64,000 bases of DNA from CBDAUN01 sp965214875 (GTDB lineage: Bacteria > Pseudomonadota > Gammaproteobacteria > Arenicellales > JAJDZL01). Both the position numbers and the translations under genes were made by a program. This document shows, piece after piece, positions 53,660 to 63,497 of this stretch. Where the stretch lies: the NCBI GenBank assembly GCA_965214875.1, contig OZ243980.1, forward strand, positions 620,001-684,000, written 5' to 3'. Positions within the stretch are counted from its first letter, which is position 1. The number at the start of each line of letters is the position of its first letter. The notes beneath the pieces are model-generated. The model ran no database searches, had not been told where the DNA came from, and worked only from the letters and a program-made list of their open reading frames with translations.

Positions 53660-54760
53660 CTACTGCGACCTGAGGTTGATCATATTGGCCTGTACCGCTG
53701 AGTCGAATCTGCGCTCCGGTTTTAGGTGATTTTCCCCACCGTTGAGGATTATGTTGTTGAGCTCAGTACTCGGCACGATCGGGTGTGTCAATCTGTGATG
53801 CGCCAAATAATCGAGACTTGCACTTCCGCTGATAGAAAAAGACTTATCCGTTTGGTTCCCATGCGGCATTCCCTTATAGATGCCAGAATAGTCGTAATCC
53901 TCTGTTCGCAGGACATCGTAAAGGCTACGCACATGGCGAGCGATTTCTCGAAACGTTCTGCTCATTTTGTCGGTATTGGTGTGTTCTTGGACGGGTATCC
54001 CCATTGTTGCAACATCTGACCATACGAAAACGTCAAGGCAATTATCGCTCAGTTCCAGTGATTGCCCCTTAGTACGCCATATAGGTTGTAGTAAAAATGG
54101 GCTTTGTAAAGGTTCGCAAAACTGCAAAGTTTGCCATAGGACATCATGTATCTGTTGCGAATGCTTGATAACTTCCGACTCATTGTCCCAGTTTGATATC
54201 TGATTGTACGCTGGTTGCAATACTTTGATGACTTGATCTCTGACAGATCGAAAATTTGGGTCGGTCAGATTGGATGCAAGACTCATCATCGCGTGTGCTG
54301 AGCTGACAGGGCGAATCACGATTTCTGGTGCCCACTCGCTTTCAGGCTTTTTCATGGTTGAGCTATCCGGCACCACTGTCAATTTCACTTCGAGCGGGAT
54401 TGACGGTTTGTTGTTTAGCGATACAACTAGGTCGATCTTGTCAACAACGTTGCGGGAGAAATGTCTAAAGGGCGTAAACTGTGCTTCGAATTCATAGAAC
54501 GGAGACTGCTGGTCCGCTCCTACGATTTGTTCCATTTTCCATACATCGTCACGCGCTAATGTTGCCCCGTTTTCCATGCGAACTGAAATAGGGTAGAGTT
54601 CTTTATCCCGCATGTACAGACAAAGTGATAGCGGAAATGTCGAGTTGAACTGATTTTTCCCCCACAGACTACAACCACTTCGGTTAGAGTTCTCCGAGGT
54701 GATCCCGTACAAGCCGGGGTTACCTTGATTTTGCTGCTTCAATGATTCCGGCACCGACAA
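53660..54760 (-). CDS. Type II restriction endonuclease, HindVP-like
   Basis: A 366-residue protein whose N-terminus (LYGITSENSNRSG; LWGKNQFNSTFPLSLCLYMRDK) resembles the HindVP restriction endonuclease family. A PD-(D/E)xK site fits D110 (DKIDLVV) and E124-V-K126 (PLEVKLTVV). It lies directly after, and overlaps by 41 bases, the C5-methyltransferase gene on the same strand, as expected for a type II pair. HindVP recognises GRCGYC, but the specificity here is not established. Confidence 0.75.
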   Translation of the reverse strand: MSVPESLKQQNQGNPGLYGITSENSNRSGCSLWGKNQFNSTFPLSLCLYMRDKELYPISVRMENGATLARDDVWKMEQIVGADQQSPFYEFEAQFTPFRHFSRNVVDKIDLVVSLNNKPSIPLEVKLTVVPDSSTMKKPESEWAPEIVIRPVSSAHAMMSLASNLTDPNFRSVRDQVIKVLQPAYNQISNWDNESEVIKHSQQIHDVLWQTLQFCEPLQSPFLLQPIWRTKGQSLELSDNCLDVFVWSDVATMGIPVQEHTNTDKMSRTFREIARHVRSLYDVLRTEDYDYSGIYKGMPHGNQTDKSFSISGSASLDYLAHHRLTHPIVPSTELNNIILNGGENHLKPERRFDSAVQANMINLRSQ

Positions 54761-55628
54761 ATGCCGCGAGATTTACGGGGACTGCATTGCCAATTTGCAA
54801 TTCTGTGTTTGCGCTCCTGTTTCTGGTCATCCAATCCCATGATTCAGGAAAAGTCTGAATTCGGCTTCGCTCAAAAGAGGTTAACGGTCTTACTGTAGAA
54901 GGTGGTGCGCTGTCGAGATGGTTTCCCTTGTATCCAGGAGGTACGGGACGATTTACGCCTCGAATTGTAGGTGAGGGTTCATGCACAGAAAACACGCTTC
55001 GACGTGAATAGTTGCGCGGATGTCGATAGTAGTATTCAATATCGATCGCATCTCCCAAGTAGTCTTTGACTGTCATCTGGTGACCATTAATCCGATTTTC
55101 CAGAGAATTGACGAAGCGTGTTGCAGCCGTTTTTTTTCTGATCGAGCCGAAGGCAAAAAAACGTTTCCTCGATTGCGGTACACCGCAGTGACTGGCATCT
55201 AGTATGATCTCTGATACCTCATACCCGACGGAAGTCATCATTGACTTTGTCTCTTTGTAAACGTGGCTTAGTCGGACGCGTGGCACATTTTCCATTAGAA
55301 AATAGTGCGGCTTGCAAGCGGCAACAATTTTGCCAAATGCATGAGTCAGATTAGCCCTGCCTCCTTCAATCCTTTTCCCAGCGCTGGAAAAGTCCTGACA
55401 TGGAGGTCCGCCCGCTATGACATATGGACGAATCTGCCTGATTGCATCTACGGCCTGATCCGTGTCAGCCAAGTCGGAAACAAACGCATGATCGGATATG
55501 TTCCTTCGGTAAGTCTCAACCGCCGTTTCCCAATCATCGAATGCTGCGACAACATCAATGCCCGAGTCGATAAAGCCTGCGCTCAAGCCGCCCGACCCGC
55601 AGAACAAGTCTACTGCAGTGATAGTCAT
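54720..55628 (-). CDS. DNA (cytosine-5-)-methyltransferase, type II modification enzyme
   Basis: A 302-residue C5-methyltransferase. Motif I is VDLFCGSGGLSAGF, the catalytic C77 lies in GGPPCQDFS (motif IV), ENVP (motif VI) is at about 113-116, then QSRKRFF (motif VIII) and the C-terminal IGNAVPVNLA (motif X). It protects the host from the endonuclease encoded immediately downstream. The stop lies inside the endonuclease gene, so translation is probably coupled and methylase is made first. Confidence 0.93.
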   Translation of the reverse strand: MTITAVDLFCGSGGLSAGFIDSGIDVVAAFDDWETAVETYRRNISDHAFVSDLADTDQAVDAIRQIRPYVIAGGPPCQDFSSAGKRIEGGRANLTHAFGKIVAACKPHYFLMENVPRVRLSHVYKETKSMMTSVGYEVSEIILDASHCGVPQSRKRFFAFGSIRKKTAATRFVNSLENRINGHQMTVKDYLGDAIDIEYYYRHPRNYSRRSVFSVHEPSPTIRGVNRPVPPGYKGNHLDSAPPSTVRPLTSFERSRIQTFPESWDWMTRNRSANTELQIGNAVPVNLAAFVGAGIIEAAKSR

Positions 55629-56115
55629 TCCATTGCTCCGCTGGATATTTTATCGCCCCTAAGCACCGTTTTGCCAACGAGATTGCCGCAAAAACGATTC
55701 ATGTTTTGATGTTTGGCATTAAATAGGACATCTGATTTACGCATCAGGACTAGATATATCTTCGCAGTCGCCCGCTTCTTTATTAATCGGATGCCGAAGG
55801 GAAGTTCCACCAATCGCGGGATGCGTCTCAAGTGCCGGCTGGTGATATCGATAGATAAATCAATGAAATTGAATCGTAACAAATCGGCACAGTACAGTCA
55901 AGACAAAAAGTTCAAGAGCTCGAGAAGCCGGATCGAGGACGACGAAGTGCGGGGCTCAGAGCAGTAGGCTTTCGTTCCAACTACGCCGGTTCAATTGTCC
56001 GTTTCATTCGATCAAAAAGTATGCGTAACGGGCGCATATTTGTGGTGTAATTGCGGAATGATTGACGTGCTGGGAATTAGCCTATTCAGAATTAAATCAA
56101 ACTGGTGCCTAAGTT
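55629..56115. other. Divergent intergenic region
   Basis: About 490 bases between the restriction-modification pair and the aldolase operon. Short frames on both strands (for example 55713-55967 plus and 55625-55882 minus) have no recognisable domain; in particular I find no helix-turn-helix controller (C) protein and no Vsr motif. Confidence 0.5.
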
Positions 56116-56916
56116 ATGAAAAAACATGCGCTACGTGCTGTAGAACCCCTTCAACGCCCGCATATTAGCGAAGAGCAATGGCGCGTTCGCATTGATCTCG
56201 CCGCTTGTCATCGCCTTACGGATCTTTATGGCTACAGCGATATCGTCTGGAATCATATTTCTGCCCGGGTTCCAGAAGAACCGGATCGTTTCCTGATCAA
56301 TCTGTTCGGGCTTCGCTTCGACGAAGTGACCGCTTCCAACCTCGTTACATTGAACGCCGATGGCGAGGTCGTCGTGCCGGCCATGATGCCGGATGGCTCG
56401 ATCATTGATTCATCTGAATCCAATGTTACGGGTTTCGTCATCCATAGCGCCATATACAACGCGAGAAGCGATGTCAATTGCGTCATGCACACGCATAGCC
56501 GGGCGGGTCTGGCAGTGTCCGCATTGAAAGACGGGTTTATGCCCACGGTGCAAGACGGTTTTCAGTTCTATGATCGTGTTGCCTATCACGAATACGAGGG
56601 ACTCTCCCTCGACCTGGGCGAGCGGGAGCGGCTGGCGGCAAACCTTGGCGACAAGCCGGTGATGATCATGCGCAACCATGGTCTGCTTTCGACCGGTTCA
56701 ACCGTTGCGCAAGCCTTCATCCGGATGCATTATTTCGAAAAGTCGTGTCAAGCGCAGATTGATGCCATGATGGCCGGACAGCCATTGCACCTTCCTGCGA
56801 CTGAAGTATGCGAACGCGCCGCGAAGCAATATGAAGGCCTCGCACCTTCCGGCCATTATGAGTGGCCGGCTTTGCTGAGAAAGCTTGATCAGCTTGATCC
56901 GTCCTATAAAACCTAG
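56116..56916 (+). CDS. Class II aldolase/adducin family protein
   Basis: A 266-residue zinc-dependent aldolase-fold protein. The metal ligands are in HTHSRAG and RNHGLL; SDIVWNHISARVP and LINLFGLRFDEV are typical of the adducin-like branch. First gene of a three-gene set with a PhyH dioxygenase (30 bases later) and an FAD/GcvT enzyme. It may cleave or decarboxylate an intermediate from that pathway; the substrate is unknown. Confidence 0.85.
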   Translation: MKKHALRAVEPLQRPHISEEQWRVRIDLAACHRLTDLYGYSDIVWNHISARVPEEPDRFLINLFGLRFDEVTASNLVTLNADGEVVVPAMMPDGSIIDSSESNVTGFVIHSAIYNARSDVNCVMHTHSRAGLAVSALKDGFMPTVQDGFQFYDRVAYHEYEGLSLDLGERERLAANLGDKPVMIMRNHGLLSTGSTVAQAFIRMHYFEKSCQAQIDAMMAGQPLHLPATEVCERAAKQYEGLAPSGHYEWPALLRKLDQLDPSYKT

Positions 56917-56946
56917 CCCCCAGCTTACAAATTCAGGAGGATGAGC

Positions 56947-57831
56947 ATGCTTGCGCAATGTCTTGACGCTGGCTTTGGCTTGACCGCTGAGCAGCTGAAC
57001 CGCTATTGGTCTGCCGGCATTGTGTATCCGCTTTTCGGCCTAGATCCGGCCGAGGCATCGTCGCTTGTGCCGGAGTATGAACGCTTGAGTCAGCGCATGG
57101 CGCATTGGACCACCTCCAAGCAGCTGATCAAGACTCATCTTGTGGCGCCATGGGTCTACGAATTGGTCACCCTGCCTTCCATTGTTGGAGCAGTCGAGTC
57201 CGTCCTAGGCGAGGATATCATGGTTTGGGGCGCAACATTCTTCGTCAAGCCTCCAGGCGACAATGCCCTTCATGTCGGGTGGCATCAGGACTTGACCTAC
57301 TGGGGCTTGCAACCGGCGGACAGTGTCCTGACAGTCTGGCTTGCGCTGTCTGAGGCTAGCGAGGCAAACGGCGCAATGCAGGCCGTCAAATGCAGCCACA
57401 GAAAAGGCTCTCGCCTTCATGTTATGGATGATGATGCAACCAACATGCTGATGAACAACCAGAGCGTGTCGCTTTCGGATTCGGATAGGAGCGAAATCGA
57501 TGTAGTTGAATTGATGCCCGGAGAGTTTTCCATGCATCACAGTTTGACTTTGCACGGTTCAGCGGCCAATCGCACGGGTACGGCTCGAGTGGGATTGTCG
57601 ATCAACTACATCGCCGCAAGCGTTGTTCAGCAAAAAAACGGCGGGTACGATTCGGCCATGCTTGTTCGCGGCGAAGACCGGCATGGCAATTTTGAACATG
57701 AACAGCATCCTTTGAATGCCTTTAGCCCTAATTCGCTAAGGCAGTATAGGCGATCGATCATGATGCCGAGCGGATTAGGCGCCCCCGAAAATATGGTCTC
57801 TGACATTGTCAATTTCGACAGCATCAATTAA
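56947..57831 (+). CDS. Phytanoyl-CoA dioxygenase (PhyH) family protein
   Basis: A Fe(II)/2-oxoglutarate-dependent oxygenase of about 294 residues. The facial triad is visible as H-x-D in GWHQDLTYW (H113, D115) and H203 in LTLHGSAAN, with R214 for 2-oxoglutarate. AGGAGG sits directly against ATG 56941, so the ATG at 56947, six bases further on, is the better start. It may hydroxylate a small methylated amine or acid feeding the downstream FAD enzyme; this is inference from context. Confidence 0.88.
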   Translation: MLAQCLDAGFGLTAEQLNRYWSAGIVYPLFGLDPAEASSLVPEYERLSQRMAHWTTSKQLIKTHLVAPWVYELVTLPSIVGAVESVLGEDIMVWGATFFVKPPGDNALHVGWHQDLTYWGLQPADSVLTVWLALSEASEANGAMQAVKCSHRKGSRLHVMDDDATNMLMNNQSVSLSDSDRSEIDVVELMPGEFSMHHSLTLHGSAANRTGTARVGLSINYIAASVVQQKNGGYDSAMLVRGEDRHGNFEHEQHPLNAFSPNSLRQYRRSIMMPSGLGAPENMVSDIVNFDSIN

Positions 57832-57849
57832 CGGGAGAGTGCACAGAAA

Positions 57850-60270
57850 ATGCGCAGACACGCACGAGTGGTGATCATTGGCGGCGGAGCGATGGGTGTC
57901 GGCTTGGCGTATGCGCTTCCGCGCGAAGGCTGGAATGATGTGGTCCTGATTGAAAAAGGCGAGCTGACATCAGGTTCGACATGGCACGCAGCCGGTTTGA
58001 TTCCCAACTTCATCGGCAGCCTGAATATGGCGAAAGTGCACGACTACGGAATAAAACTATATGACCGGCTTGAAGAGGAAACCGGCCAAGCGACGGGATG
58101 GCACGGTTGCGGGGCATTGCGTCTTGCAGTCACGGATGGCGAAGTGGATTGGTTCCACCACGTCAAAGGCATTCTTGACTACATCGATGTCGACAACTAC
58201 CTCGTTAGCCCTTCAGAGATCCGCAAGATCCATCCGCTGCTTGATGTCAAAGGGGTCAAGCTAGGCTTCTACACTCCGAATGACGGGCATACGGATCCAG
58301 CGAGCAGCACAAATGCCATGGCGGTTGGAGCGCGTAGCAAAGGAGTGGATATTGTCAAGCGGACCCGGGTGACCGGTGTAAGTCGAATGGCTAATGGAGA
58401 GTGGCAAGTCGAGACCGATCGCGGGTCAATCGTGTGCGAGCATCTCGTCAATGCGGCTGGAAGCTTTGCCGATCAGGTGGCGCAGATGTCTGGATTCAGG
58501 CTGCCGATCGTCAACATGGTTCATCAGTATCTAGTGACGGAAAATCTACCCGAAGTGCAGGCGCTTCCTTATGAACCGCCTGTGGTTCGCGATCCCGTCG
58601 CATCATGCTATTACCGGCAGGAGCAGCAAGGCTTGGTCATCGGGCCGTATGAGATGTCCAATGCCGTAGCTTGGGGCATTGACGGCATTGATTGGGGCTT
58701 CGACATGGAATTGCTGCCTGAGGAGCTGGACAGGCTTGAAAATTCGCTGATCGCGGCGGCTGACCGGATTCCGGCATTTTCTCGAGCTGGAATCAAGCGG
58801 GTGGTTTGCGGGCCGATCACGCATACGCCAGATGGAGGTTTTCTGCTTGGTCCGGCAGCAGGACTGCAAAACTACTGGCTGTGTTGCGGCGCATCGATCG
58901 GGATCACGCAAGGTCCTGGCGCTGGCAAGTATCTGGCGCAATGGATGGTGCATGGACAGACTGAAATCAACGTGCGGGAGATGGATCCGAGACGCTACGG
59001 CAAGTTTGCCAATTTGCCAGGATCCTACGTGATCGACAAGTCGATCGATGAATATCAGCAAATGTATCAGGTGCACTATCCTGGCGAGCATCGTGATGCG
59101 GGGCGCCCGGTCAAGACGACGCCAATCTATGAAAAGTTGCGCGATGCAGGCGCTGTATTCGCGGAAACCTATGGATGGGAGCGCGCCAAGTGGTTCTCGC
59201 TTGACGGTTCGGAAGAGGAATACGGGTTCGGTCGAACCAATGTGTTCGACGCTGTCGCCGCCGAATGCGAGATGGTAACCACCGGTGTTGCCTTATCCGA
59301 CATGACAGCGTTTGCAAAATTTGAAGTGACAGGCAGCGGCGCTGAAAGCTTCTTTGATCGGATAGGAGCAAATCGCGCCCCGCGAAGCGATGGCAGGATC
59401 GCGCTGACCCACTTGCTTACCGAGCAAGGCGGCATCGAGAGCGAATGCGTGGTTACGCGAGAGTCGGAAGGGCGATTTTCTGTCACCTCTGCGATTGTGG
59501 CACAACAGCATGACTTGGATTGGATGAATCAGCATATCCAGCCGGGCGAGAATGTTTGCATTAAGGATGTTACCGACAGCATCGGCGTTTTGAGCATTGT
59601 CGGGCCAAAGTCGCGTGAAGTACTTTCGAAGGTGACGGATGCCGATTTAAGCAACGATTCCTTTCCATGGCTTAGTGCGCAGCGGATAGCCGTTGCGGAC
59701 ATATCCGTGCTTGCTTTGCGCGTGTCATATGTCGGGGAGCTCGGGTGGGAGCTTTATCATCCAATCGAGTCGATGGAGAGGCTATGCGCCGAGCTGCAGG
59801 CTGCCGGGCAAGCGCACAGGATAGGCTGGTTCGGGCTATACGCGATGAATTCGATGAGGCTTGAAAAGGGCTATAAGGGGTGGGGTAGCGAGTTGACTAC
59901 AGAAATCACGCCGGTCGAGGCGGGCATTGAACGATTTGTTCGCTATGACAAGCCATTTATTGGACGTGATAAGGTTATCGAACGAAAAGATGGCGGCATT
60001 TCCACATCGCTTGTACTAGTCTCAGTTGCAGCCGACCATGCCGACTGTCTCGGCAACGAGCCGGCGCTTGATGGCGATCGTCCGATGGGAATCGTTTGTA
60101 GCGGTTCCTATGGACATCGCACGAAGACCAGTCTGGCCTACGTGTATGTCGAGCCGCAATTTGCCGATCCTGGAAGCATGTTCGATATACCGATTCTCGG
60201 AAAAAGATGCTGTGCGACCGTGCTGGCTGAGCCGCCTTTCGATCCGAGGAATGAACGCTTGCGTGCTTAG
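57850..60270 (+). CDS. FAD-dependent dimethylglycine/sarcosine dehydrogenase-like protein with GcvT domain
   Basis: An 806-residue two-part enzyme. The N-terminal DAO-type FAD domain has GGGAMG (11-16) and the SGSTWHAAGL segment, whose H46 matches the flavin-linked histidine of dimethylglycine and sarcosine dehydrogenases. The C-terminal half is a GcvT/aminomethyltransferase domain (AKFEVTGSGAESFFD; GVLSIVGPKSREVLSK; SYVGELGWELYHP) that passes formaldehyde to tetrahydrofolate. It oxidatively demethylates a methylated amine; the substrate is not identifiable. Last gene of the aldolase-PhyH operon. Confidence 0.85.
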   Translation: MRRHARVVIIGGGAMGVGLAYALPREGWNDVVLIEKGELTSGSTWHAAGLIPNFIGSLNMAKVHDYGIKLYDRLEEETGQATGWHGCGALRLAVTDGEVDWFHHVKGILDYIDVDNYLVSPSEIRKIHPLLDVKGVKLGFYTPNDGHTDPASSTNAMAVGARSKGVDIVKRTRVTGVSRMANGEWQVETDRGSIVCEHLVNAAGSFADQVAQMSGFRLPIVNMVHQYLVTENLPEVQALPYEPPVVRDPVASCYYRQEQQGLVIGPYEMSNAVAWGIDGIDWGFDMELLPEELDRLENSLIAAADRIPAFSRAGIKRVVCGPITHTPDGGFLLGPAAGLQNYWLCCGASIGITQGPGAGKYLAQWMVHGQTEINVREMDPRRYGKFANLPGSYVIDKSIDEYQQMYQVHYPGEHRDAGRPVKTTPIYEKLRDAGAVFAETYGWERAKWFSLDGSEEEYGFGRTNVFDAVAAECEMVTTGVALSDMTAFAKFEVTGSGAESFFDRIGANRAPRSDGRIALTHLLTEQGGIESECVVTRESEGRFSVTSAIVAQQHDLDWMNQHIQPGENVCIKDVTDSIGVLSIVGPKSREVLSKVTDADLSNDSFPWLSAQRIAVADISVLALRVSYVGELGWELYHPIESMERLCAELQAAGQAHRIGWFGLYAMNSMRLEKGYKGWGSELTTEITPVEAGIERFVRYDKPFIGRDKVIERKDGGISTSLVLVSVAADHADCLGNEPALDGDRPMGIVCSGSYGHRTKTSLAYVYVEPQFADPGSMFDIPILGKRCCATVLAEPPFDPRNERLRA

Positions 60271-60441
60271 CGGTGATGCTGGTTTGTGGTTATCTGCACT
60301 GTCCAAACCAGCGTTTCGCTTCGAGCTGGTTCAAATGGTGTCCGGGCTAAGATACATGTGAGACTGCCCGCCCCTTGACCAGCTGGCCGTGCTGGAGAGG
60401 GGTTGTGCGCTATGGTCTTTTGCCGGGTCTTTAAAATAGAC

Positions 60442-61006
60442 TTACGCTGCCCCGTGTATCCTACCTCTAACCCCTTTGGCCGAATAAAGGTTGTCGCCGT
60501 GAAGCCAGACCAAGACACAAACATCTTGGCCCGGACGGGCATACATCGCGCCTGACCATCCATAGCCCGCTTGCGTCGTCGAGCTGTTGTAGGCAGCCGC
60601 ATCCTGTATCTGTGCATGGCAGTTATTGGTGCTGGCCGCCAAACCCCGCATAGAATGAGGCGAACCGGGTATCTTAATAAAACGTCGTCGCATCATCCAA
60701 TCTAGCTTCCTGGTCGTTACTGTAAAGACCAGTTGCCAGGGCGTTTGCATTGTTTTTTAGTTCTTCGAGGCTTCTCATAAGTCTCAGCGGAACCTTCCGT
60801 ACGCCGTCATACTGGTTGACCCATTCAACCTTGGGGCCAGCCACCATGTTTCGCTCAAACTTGGTGGACAGAGTCGCTATTTGCACTGTTTGCGCCAACA
60901 TGGATTCGGGTGGCAGCGTCAGGGCCACCAGTCCGGCGGCCAGAGCGGTTGTTAGTTTTCTAAATGAAGGGGGGGGGGTAAAGTATGTCACTGATAAGTC
61001 CTTCAT
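60442..61006 (-). pseudogene. Exported-protein gene with in-frame poly-C tract and distal frameshift (locus C)
   Basis: From ATG 61006 the frame reads MKDLSVTYFT, passes through ten C in frame (PPP), and gives a signal-peptide core (LTTALAAGLVALTLPPESMLAQ). It continues as TVQIATLSTKFERN to a stop at 60674. Deleting one base in the A4 run at 60679-60682 would join it to a second frame (IKIPGSPHSMRGLAA ... GYGWSGAMYARPGQDVCVLVWLHG) ending at 60442, about 187 residues in all. No domain is recognised. Same architecture as loci A and B. Confidence 0.6.
60969..60978 (-). repeat. Poly-C tract (minus strand), ten C, locus C
   Basis: Ten C on the coding strand, 28 bases after the ATG and just before the signal-peptide core. 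This length keeps the frame open. Confidence 0.78.
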
Positions 61007-61275
61007 GTGTTGACGCTCGCTCTCGAGGCTTTATCTATGCAAATGCAAGAAAAATTTCAAAATAAGACGCTACCGTGCAGACCGTTGATCTGCTTGGGAT
61101 TTCACATTAGAAACCATAAAAACTCTATCTTCGTAGAAACGACCTCGCTCTCAATCTCAGTTGGTCGCATCAGTGCGGCAGGCTTTGTAGGGTGCACTCG
61201 TTACTTGACAGCTAGATAATCTGGAAATAGCATTCTGAGTAGTTACATTAATTTATCAATTTTGCGAGCAAAGCT

Positions 61276-62634
61276 ATGAATCAGGAAAAACCTCAAGGAA
61301 TTGAACACGGACAGCCCGCCCGCCTTTTCCCCAAATTAGCGAATCAAGAGACGGGATTGACATCGGTTTTCTTAGCGCTTCTTTCGCATGTGCCGGCTCT
61401 TGCAAAAGATTTGTTGAAAACAGTTGGCGTGAATGTAGGAAAGCGCGCGCAAATAGAATGCTGGACCGAGGTTGTTCCATGCAACGATGGAAAAGGAAAG
61501 CAATCGAGTTCGGGAACACGCCGACCAGACGGGTTAATTGTTGTCAGATCGGGAAAAACCACTTGGACTGCGCTGGTTGAAGCGAAAATCAAGAACAATG
61601 AGCTCGAAACGGGGCAGATTGAACATTATCTTGAGATCGCAAGGGATCGAAAATTCGACGCAGTCATAACCATTTCTAATCAATTTGTTGCGCAACCTAG
61701 TCAGTCTCCGATAGAAGTTTCAGATCTGCCCAAGTCATTGCTCAATAAAGTTGACTTATTTCATTGGTCTTGGACTTACATTCGAACTGAATGCGAGATG
61801 GTTGGTCGAGACCACGTTGAAGATCCGGTGCAGAAATTCATCTTATGTGAATTTTTGAGATATCTTGAGGACTCAAAAAACAGTGGCGTGCTTCGCTTCA
61901 CCCAAATGAATGTCAACTGGAGAGATTTAGTAACAAATTTAATGAATAGGGTAGAACTCGATAAGAAAAATGAAGATATTAAAGACTGCATAGGATGTTG
62001 GTTCCAAGAGGAGCGCGACCTTTCTTTAAAACTCACCCGACATATTGGTGTCAAAGTCCAAACTGTTATCAGAAAGCAGTTTGCCGATGATTTTAGCAAA
62101 CGGACCGATGCCGCAATAGTTCAGCTTTTGACCGACAAGACGCTCTCAGCGTCTTTCAGAATTCCAGATTGCGCTTCGGATTTAGAGGTGTGTGTCGACC
62201 TCATGGCGAGCAATTTAACATGCAGCATGAAGCTGGCTGCCCCCAAGCATCGACAAACGACTTCTCCACGAGTGAAATGGTTGCTAAATCAGTTAAAAGA
62301 TGTTGACGATTCCAGATTGGTTATCCGGGCGCATTGGCCCGGAACAATCAAACCTACGGAAGCAAATATTGCGGAATTGCGCGAGAATCCTTCGGCAATC
62401 CAAACCGAAAAAAACCACAAAATGGCACCTCATAGATTCGAGGTTCGCTTAATCAATGACCTCAAAAAAGATCAGTTTAAAAGCAGATATAGAATAATAG
62501 AACACCTCGAGAAAGACGCTATGCATTTCTATGAGATTGTGGGGCAAAAATTAAAAGCTTGGCAACCGCCAGCCCCGAAACCGGTCAAATCTCTGGAAAG
62601 TGGCGAACACGAAAGCGAAGGATCCACCGACTAA
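61276..62634 (+). CDS. Solitary PD-(D/E)xK nuclease-like protein
   Basis: A 452-residue protein with an N-terminal PD-(D/E)xK core: RPDG (D85), a strand turn and VEAKIKNNE (E102-A-K104), then QIEHYLEIA, a helix seen in many such nucleases. The remainder is unrecognised and charged, ending in a proline-rich tail (PPAPKPVKS). It is divergent from poly-C locus C and has no obvious helicase or methylase partner. A defence role is a guess from the fold and the setting. Confidence 0.7.
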   Translation: MNQEKPQGIEHGQPARLFPKLANQETGLTSVFLALLSHVPALAKDLLKTVGVNVGKRAQIECWTEVVPCNDGKGKQSSSGTRRPDGLIVVRSGKTTWTALVEAKIKNNELETGQIEHYLEIARDRKFDAVITISNQFVAQPSQSPIEVSDLPKSLLNKVDLFHWSWTYIRTECEMVGRDHVEDPVQKFILCEFLRYLEDSKNSGVLRFTQMNVNWRDLVTNLMNRVELDKKNEDIKDCIGCWFQEERDLSLKLTRHIGVKVQTVIRKQFADDFSKRTDAAIVQLLTDKTLSASFRIPDCASDLEVCVDLMASNLTCSMKLAAPKHRQTTSPRVKWLLNQLKDVDDSRLVIRAHWPGTIKPTEANIAELRENPSAIQTEKNHKMAPHRFEVRLINDLKKDQFKSRYRIIEHLEKDAMHFYEIVGQKLKAWQPPAPKPVKSLESGEHESEGSTD

Positions 62635-62822
62635 TGAGCCGCCGCTGAAGAAAATAACCAGGCCTGCGGGCAGAGTGGGAGGGATACCTGTATCGTCGCT
62701 TTACAATGATCTCTGCAATTTGGAATGTCACCTGATGTTGTCTTGTTCAGACGTGCGGTTATGGGCCGGGTGAATCTTCTTTTGCACCTGCATCAATTAG
62801 GCTAACTCGCGCAGAAGAACGT

Positions 62823-63497
62823 TCAGACAACTTCGTCGGTTCGATCGGATGTCTCCCCATACCGGCGAAGGGCCGGTTCTCTTAAGCCTTCGTAAAGGGA
62901 TTCTATGTTTTTGTCGATTTCAAGCTTGGCTTGTTCAAACAAACTGTTGCCTCGCACATCGCACTCAACCAGAAATGGACCAAATCCTTTAACTTGCAAA
63001 ACCCAGATTGCCTGAGCTATTCCTAGCTCCTCGAGCCAATAGGCATTCAATGTGCGTTGAATGCCGCGGCCAAGCAACGCACCTGTCCCGTAGCCGACAG
63101 TAGTCAAGTACACAGCTCCAGTGTCGATAAAGTAGTTCGCATAATCTTCTTGCGGCATGCCGCCTTTGCCGATCACCACTTTGCAACCGGTCAATTCGAA
63201 CCATCGCTGCATCCATTTCGAAAAGCGAAAGCTGGCAGTTGCTGTTACCGCTCCGACCGAGTAGCTGCCGTCGTCATTCACAGAAGCTGCCGGTGAGCAA
63301 TGGAAGTTGACGTTCGAGAGCGCCTTAAGGTCTACCGGCGGACTAATGCCTTCGTCCAATATTTTCCGATAGGCGCCTTCGCGTCCGGTATAGATGATGC
63401 CGTCGAGATATACCACATTGCTGATCTTTAGCTTGCGAAGATCTGCATTGCTCGAAGGCGCATTGAGATGAACAATGGTTTCGTGATTACGGCTCAT
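62823..63497 (-). CDS. Class I fumarate hydratase / L(+)-tartrate dehydratase, beta subunit
   Basis: About 224 residues from ATG 63497, which overlaps the stop of the alpha-subunit gene by four bases; an earlier ATG at 63533 is less likely. DGIIYTGREGAYRK, NFHCSPA and VIGKGGM are hallmarks of the C-terminal (beta) domain of class I Fe-S fumarases and tartrate dehydratases. With the alpha subunit it hydrates or dehydrates a C4 dicarboxylate. Fumarase is more likely than tartrate dehydratase in the absence of tartrate genes. Confidence 0.88.
   Translation of the reverse strand: MSRNHETIVHLNAPSSNADLRKLKISNVVYLDGIIYTGREGAYRKILDEGISPPVDLKALSNVNFHCSPAASVNDDGSYSVGAVTATASFRFSKWMQRWFELTGCKVVIGKGGMPQEDYANYFIDTGAVYLTTVGYGTGALLGRGIQRTLNAYWLEELGIAQAIWVLQVKGFGPFLVECDVRGNSLFEQAKLEIDKNIESLYEGLREPALRRYGETSDRTDEVV

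Noticed and set aside
55713..55967. Vsr endonuclease or controller protein next to the type II restriction pair
   Set aside because: Neither strand shows Vsr or helix-turn-helix motifs.
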